Shown piece by piece: positions 61,001-64,000 of a stretch of DNA of 64,000 nt (positions within the stretch are counted from its first letter, which is position 1; every line of letters begins with the position of its first letter). The stretch covers positions 744,001-808,000 of the forward strand of contig JAXLUI010000002.1 in assembly GCA_046329585.1 (NCBI GenBank). The letters are read 5' to 3'. Below the pieces are notes generated by a model. That model did no database searches. It was not told the DNA's origin and worked only from the letters and a program-made list of their open reading frames with translations. This DNA is from DLKC01 sp002478885 (GTDB lineage Bacteria > Bacteroidota > Bacteroidia > Chitinophagales > Chitinophagaceae). The position numbers and the translations under genes are program-made.

Positions 61001-61716
61001 ACAGTATTCTTGTACTGTATAAGCCTACTCCGGGTTTTAACCTGGGGAATGATACAACCGTTTGCGAAGGCACAATAATCAGGCTTTCCGCGTTCAGCGC
61101 CGGTGCGAGTTACCGATGGCAGGACAATACTTCCACTGCACAATACAACGTTACCCAACCAGGCACTTATAGTACCGTTGTTTCACTAAATGGCTGCAGT
61201 ACTACCGATGAGATTACAGTCAATTATCTGTATAAGCCCCGGTTTGATCTTGGCAGTGATACCACTTTGTGTACAGGCCAGCAGATCGTTCTGAAAGTGA
61301 ATTCCGGTAATGTTTCCTACACATGGCAGGATGGTAGCACAAAGCCCGAATTTGAAGTCAGGCAACCGGGCAAATATTTTGTAAATGTTAGCAACAGCTG
61401 TGGTAACAGCTATGACGAAATTGATATCAGGCAAGGAAGCTGTCAACTTTTTATGCCCTCGGCTTTTACGCCAAACAACGATGGCATTAATGACGTGTTC
61501 CGTGTAAAATACCCGGCTTTTATTAAGAGTTTTCATATGGTTATTTATAACAGGTTTGGCGAAAGAGTCTTTGAAACAACTGATAAATTCGCTGGATGGA
61601 ACGGGAGTTACAAAGGTTTCCCGCAGCAAGGTGGAGTTTATATCTGGATGATAAGCCTGACAGATAATGACGGCAATAAAGATAATCAGCAGGGAACTGT
61701 GATGCTTGTGAGATAA
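58021..61716 (+). CDS. Giant secreted protein with Ig-like repeats and T9SS type B sorting domain
   Basis: A 1231-residue protein with a signal peptide (FLLFTIALTVQHLFGQ). The first 420 residues look like a beta-propeller (repeating SPNGKIIAGT and SPDNRLVYAYY strands). A PKD-like domain follows at about 425-500 (IQWNFGDPASG). Then come eight tandem units of about 69 residues starting xxLGNDTxLC and containing YxWQDxS and GxYWVxV. The C-terminal about 90 residues (FMPSAFTPNNDGINDVF ... VMLVR) are a gliding-motility-associated type B T9SS sorting domain. It should be exported by T9SS and kept on or released from the surface; an adhesin or sensor role is inferred. Confidence 0.92.
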   Translation: MPEVIATSFVKRCFLLFTIALTVQHLFGQKETSEWFLYPDKHYTFSGTGPVDKSPSPVFIEGTGASICDSAGNLLLFTSTTGSFNSRVYDRKYNLLPYFKSMDIFLRADNPNVFFVRRPGYPQQYYLFYSSVTSDGLGHNSSMLQYSLIDLSLNNGYGDVISADVKVDSAISYGFTISRKDRSEDFWLVTHKPGTDHFNTWLVDPSGIASSPVESVAGQNPFKEQYRFDEMKTSPNGKIIAGTTHFVDYADAFLGSSWFIEVFDFDEHSGKISSRVRSINYKYVNAAFSHLEFSPDNRLVYAYYIGLALGLQPCGYGAGDLYQYNLCYKDSISFSNYAQRLGSSFSFCDLATWGQVQIAADKKIYFPYQRTGTMSSIQSPNRIGSSANYTFSTSYMQNGNGGNLPLFYHAYTEKAVKNNIVYSGFCYPTPLTFEITNDSIANIQWNFGDPASGVNNTSTSIKAPHAFSAPGKYLVAATLYDHSGNLIESISDSVEIKDSKRRLLEGLPKDTAICRGSAIPFQQSVINGFFYWTVRNTQRLYVIGSANNMQLGEYGEGTYIVEMHQNDCDGCILTDSITIHFLETPYVSLGYDRQICTGDSTLLYTENPGSVNVWSTGDTTESIWVKKAGDYSIRSEYNNNGCVIKDTIHVGLKPPVVFNLPADTTLCNNETLLLAPGIADATYWWQNNTAAEQYLVTKPGKYWVTIMNNYLCSASDTVNVVYVNAAAVNLGKDTSLCTGDSLRLQVTVPGSNYQWSTGSTTDNIVAKNSDDYWVQVNNGVCVVKDTIHINFRQPPIVHLGNDTALCDKTELLLDATAANSIYIWQDHSANDHLNVTGPGQYWVKLNQQGCVSSDTINVFYKQLPLVWLGNDTTLCENTAILLSAYGANTSFYQWQDNSVTSTLSANKAGIYTVKVTGDNGCINADTIEIKYNALPVFSLGNDTSLCEGQKLTLQVTLNAAQYLWQNGSVSNSFPVDAAGYYWVDVSQHGCSLRDSILVLYKPTPGFNLGNDTTVCEGTIIRLSAFSAGASYRWQDNTSTAQYNVTQPGTYSTVVSLNGCSTTDEITVNYLYKPRFDLGSDTTLCTGQQIVLKVNSGNVSYTWQDGSTKPEFEVRQPGKYFVNVSNSCGNSYDEIDIRQGSCQLFMPSAFTPNNDGINDVFRVKYPAFIKSFHMVIYNRFGERVFETTDKFAGWNGSYKGFPQQGGVYIWMISLTDNDGNKDNQQGTVMLVR

Positions 61717-62024
61717 GCATAAAAACACCTGTTAAATGAGAAGGCAAGACAATCATTTGAACCAGGTGATTAAACAATAAGTGCTTTATTGGCTTACCAT
61801 TTGAAAAGTTTTTTGCATAGGCCTTTTTATGCATACGGTATTGCACAATTACCAGTTCTTTGTTATCTCTTTTGCCAACAAGACCCACTCTTTTAATCTC
61901 CTGTCCCTGGCATAAATGGCATCATATTGGCTGCTGCGATTACTTAATTCACCGTGCAGCAAATGGAGGCGGGCCAAAAATTACAGGAACGCATTCACAC
62001 CCGCACAAGCTAACCTGTAATTAT
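61717..62024. other. Gene-free stretch between the T9SS protein and the glycosylase
   Basis: No supported gene. A 115-codon minus frame (61888-61541) overlaps the T9SS gene and has no recognisable features. No terminator with a clear T run is seen. Confidence 0.4.
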
Positions 62025-62759
62025 ATGCCGGAAGGTCCCTCGATCGTATTGCTGAAAGAAGCCGCTCAACAATTTGCCGGGCAAAAAATCATTGCCGTGA
62101 GCGGCGACAGCAAAATCGATCATAGTCTTCTACTAAATAAGAAAGTGCTAACATTTAACAGCTGGGGCAAGCATTTTTTGATATGCCTCAAAGACCTAAC
62201 CATACGCATACACCTGCTTATGTTTGGAAGTTATCGCATCAACGAGCAAAAACCCGGGAAAACAATAAGGCTAAGCCTTCGTTTTAAGACCGGAGAAATA
62301 AATTTCTATACCTGTTCGATTGTTTATTTACCGGGTGATCCGGGTGACCATTACGACTGGAGCGCAGACGTAATGAGTGATGAATGGGATGCCGGAAGCG
62401 CACGTAAAAAATTAAAGAAACGGCCGGGTTTAATGGCTTGCGATGCGCTGCTGGAACAGGATATTTTTGCCGGCGTTGGCAATATCATTAAGAATGAAGT
62501 GTTGTACCGTATTCGTGTTCACCCTGAATCGCTGGTTAATAAACTGCCGGCGGCGAAACTCAAAGAAATGATCAGCGAATCCCGTATATACAGTTTTCAA
62601 TTCCTGGAGTGGAAAAGAAACAACGAGCTGAAAAAACACTGGCTTGCCCACACAAAAAAATTGTGCCTGCGATGCAAGCTGCCCTTCATTAAAAAATACA
62701 CCGGCGTTAAAAAACGAAGAAGTTTTATTTGTGAAAACTGCCAGGTGCTCTACACATAA
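62025..62759 (+). CDS. Fpg/Nei-family DNA glycosylase
   Basis: A 244-residue protein starting MPEGPSIVLLKEAA, where P2 and E3 are the catalytic residues of the Fpg/Nei family after Met removal. The helix-two-turn-helix region is DALLEQDIFAGVGNIIKNEVLYR, here in part as IFAGVGNIIKNEVLYR, and a zinc finger ends the protein (CLRC ... CENC). It removes oxidised bases and nicks the strand. The start at 62025 is set by the catalytic MPEGPS. It belongs to the chromosome-like part, not the island. Confidence 0.93.
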   Translation: MPEGPSIVLLKEAAQQFAGQKIIAVSGDSKIDHSLLLNKKVLTFNSWGKHFLICLKDLTIRIHLLMFGSYRINEQKPGKTIRLSLRFKTGEINFYTCSIVYLPGDPGDHYDWSADVMSDEWDAGSARKKLKKRPGLMACDALLEQDIFAGVGNIIKNEVLYRIRVHPESLVNKLPAAKLKEMISESRIYSFQFLEWKRNNELKKHWLAHTKKLCLRCKLPFIKKYTGVKKRRSFICENCQVLYT

Positions 62760-62970
62760 ACATGGTTAGTGCGTGATAAGCTGCTCTGTTCATAATCCAG
62801 ATCATCATGCAGTGTGTATTCATGAAACGTTTCTCCGCGAGCAGACGTGCAACAAAAGCCACATGGCTGCCATGCTTCCCTAAATAAAGTAACGCTTTTG
62901 ATATTTCTTCAGTGAGTGAAATAGACAATGGTTCGCCCTTTGAATTGTTCTTTCCTATTTTTGCCGTCAT
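62725..62970 (-). CDS. Doubtful small ORF (81 aa) divergent from the helicase
   Basis: A minus frame whose ATG overlaps the helicase start and whose end overlaps the glycosylase stop. It reads SISLTEEISKALLYLGKHGS with no recognised family. It is the only candidate in this 209-base gap; chance is quite possible. Confidence 0.25.
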   Translation of the reverse strand: MTAKIGKNNSKGEPLSISLTEEISKALLYLGKHGSHVAFVARLLAEKRFMNTHCMMIWIMNRAAYHALTMFMCRAPGSFHK

Positions 62971-64000
62971 GCAACAAAAAAAACAGGCGCTTGAAAAAGC
63001 GCTCGCCGCTTTGGATATCGATGCACTCAATGCCATGCAAGAGGCATCGCTGCAGGCAAACGCACAACACGCCGATGTAATACTGGTTGCAGATACCGGC
63101 ACCGGCAAAACGCTTGCCTTTTTGTTGCCCGTTCTGCAGTTATTCGATAGCACCAATAAAAAAACACAAGCCATGATTATTGTGCCGTCGAGAGAGCTGG
63201 CGTTGCAGGTGGAGCAGGTGTTTAAAAGAATGAGCACGGGTTTTAAAATAACCTGCTGCTATGGCGGCCATGCAAGGGAGACAGAAGAAAATAACCTCGT
63301 GCAACCGCCTGCGCTGATCGTTGGTACGCCCGGGCGAATTGCAGACCACATAAGGCGCGGCAATATTACCACCCCCCATATTGAAACATTGGTGCTGGAT
63401 GAATTTGACAAATCGCTCGAAGCTGGTTTCGAAGAAGAAATGTCATTCATTATACAATCGCTGCCATCGGTAAAAAAACGCATACTTACTTCTGCCACCA
63501 CTGCTGTGAGCATACCTGGTTTCGCAGGCATGTCACAGGCAGTCAAACTTGATTATTCAACCGGAGAGGTAAGCCAGGCATTGCTTATACAAACAGTGAG
63601 CAGCCCGGATAAAGACAAAATAGAAACGCTGTTCAGGTTGCTGTGCTATCTGGGCGGCCGGCCTGCTATCGTGTTCTGCAACCACCGCGAAGCGGTTGAA
63701 CGCAGCAGCCAGCTCTTACGCGAAAGGGACCTTATAAATGTGTTCTATCATGGCGCAATGGAACAGCAGGAAAGAGACGCGGCGTTGTGCAAGTTCAGGA
63801 ACGGCACATCCAATATACTGGTGACCACTGACCTTGCGGCACGTGGGCTCGACATACCCGGCATCCGTTACATTATTCACTACCACCTGCCCGCCACCGA
63901 GGACGTTTTTAAACACCGCAATGGAAGAACGGCAAGAATGGATGCCACAGGTACGGCTATTGTTATTTTATCTCCCGCAGAAAAAATGCCTGCCTATGTT
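62969..64000 (+). CDS. DEAD-box RNA helicase (cut by the window end)
   Basis: Open from ATG 62969 to the window edge (344 codons). Helicase motifs in order: ADTGTGKT (I), PSRELALQ (Ia), TPGRIADH (Ib), DEFDK (II, instead of DEAD), SAT (III), VFCNHREAVE (IV) and TTDLAARGLDIPGI (V). Domain 2 continues to the edge (HRNGRTARMD, VI), so only the C-terminus is missing. It probably remodels RNA in ribosome assembly or RNA decay. The DEFD form of motif II occurs in a subgroup of Bacteroidota helicases. Confidence 0.93.
   Translation, partial: MQQKKQALEKALAALDIDALNAMQEASLQANAQHADVILVADTGTGKTLAFLLPVLQLFDSTNKKTQAMIIVPSRELALQVEQVFKRMSTGFKITCCYGGHARETEENNLVQPPALIVGTPGRIADHIRRGNITTPHIETLVLDEFDKSLEAGFEEEMSFIIQSLPSVKKRILTSATTAVSIPGFAGMSQAVKLDYSTGEVSQALLIQTVSSPDKDKIETLFRLLCYLGGRPAIVFCNHREAVERSSQLLRERDLINVFYHGAMEQQERDAALCKFRNGTSNILVTTDLAARGLDIPGIRYIIHYHLPATEDVFKHRNGRTARMDATGTAIVILSPAEKMPAYV

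Noticed and set aside
63355..63420. DEFD in the helicase as a broken catalytic motif
   Set aside because: All other helicase motifs are intact, and DEFD-type motif II occurs in a known subgroup, so it is not evidence of inactivation.

Overview
The window looks like part of a Bacteroidota chromosome, most likely Chitinophagaceae or a close relative. The grounds are a giant secreted protein with a type B (gliding-motility-type) T9SS sorting domain, families typical of the phylum (HYC_CC_PP-like, DUF6660-like and DUF3347 proteins, a CusA fused to TolC), a TAnnTTTG-like promoter box, and few strong Shine-Dalgarno sequences. Genus and family are inferred from gene content, not from a marker gene.

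Layout. Positions 1-95 hold the end of an AraC-type regulator, and 170-982 an unrecognised HEPN-like protein. About 1.0-31 kb is a dense heavy-metal island: a CPC-type copper ATPase, a CopZ-like chaperone, secreted metal-binding proteins, a CusA split into two ORFs with its TolC and two CusB-like adaptors, two DUF3347 proteins, a haem-binding protein, a multicopper oxidase fused to a CopB-like barrel, a CPH-type ATPase, a second RND system (CusA-TolC fusion plus adaptor), a Zn/Cd/Co-type ATPase and a Fur-family regulator. From 31.3 to 38 kb are a lipocalin-like protein, two Crp/Fnr regulators, a fatty acid hydroxylase/sterol desaturase, a nuclease/HEAT-repeat pair, and an MFS plus rhodanese-MBL operon. 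From 38.5 to 57.5 kb is a mobilizable-element backbone: SSB, DUF932, a lone MutS domain I, a 5.6 kb graveyard with a decayed two-component system, mobC (frameshifted), relaxase, coupling protein, a restriction-modification operon, a DUF1016 nuclease and a tyrosine recombinase. No T4SS genes are seen, so the element is probably mobilizable rather than self-transmissible. From about 57.7 kb the sequence looks like ordinary chromosome: a T9SS adhesin-like protein, an Fpg/Nei-type glycosylase and a DEAD-box helicase cut by the window end.

How the genes work together. The metal genes cover each step of Cu/Ag (and probably Zn/Co/Cd) defence: cytosolic chaperoning, inner-membrane export by three P1B ATPases, periplasmic binding and oxidation, and RND export across the outer membrane. 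A short metal-binding module (YTCxMHP...CPxCGM) recurs eight times in five proteins, presumably to capture metal in the periplasm or hand it on.

The most unusual feature is a family of about 60-bp repeat arms. An outer end (TTTTTATGnACC) is joined, over a variable spacer of near-constant length, to a 20-bp core, GTTGCGTCGCACWCTTGTAC. I count 21 arms: four complete inverted pairs of 144-165 bp and 13 single arms, two of the singles strongly decayed. All lie between 1 and 55 kb, and none lies in the chromosome-like part. They separate gene modules, flank non-metal inserts (a Lit-like peptidase, the nuclease/HEAT pair, the decayed two-component system), interrupt the cusA gene, and encode the N-terminus of one adaptor. 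This family, and a pair of tiny Cys-Cys-ending peptides encoded just before copper genes, are the best candidates for undescribed biology here.
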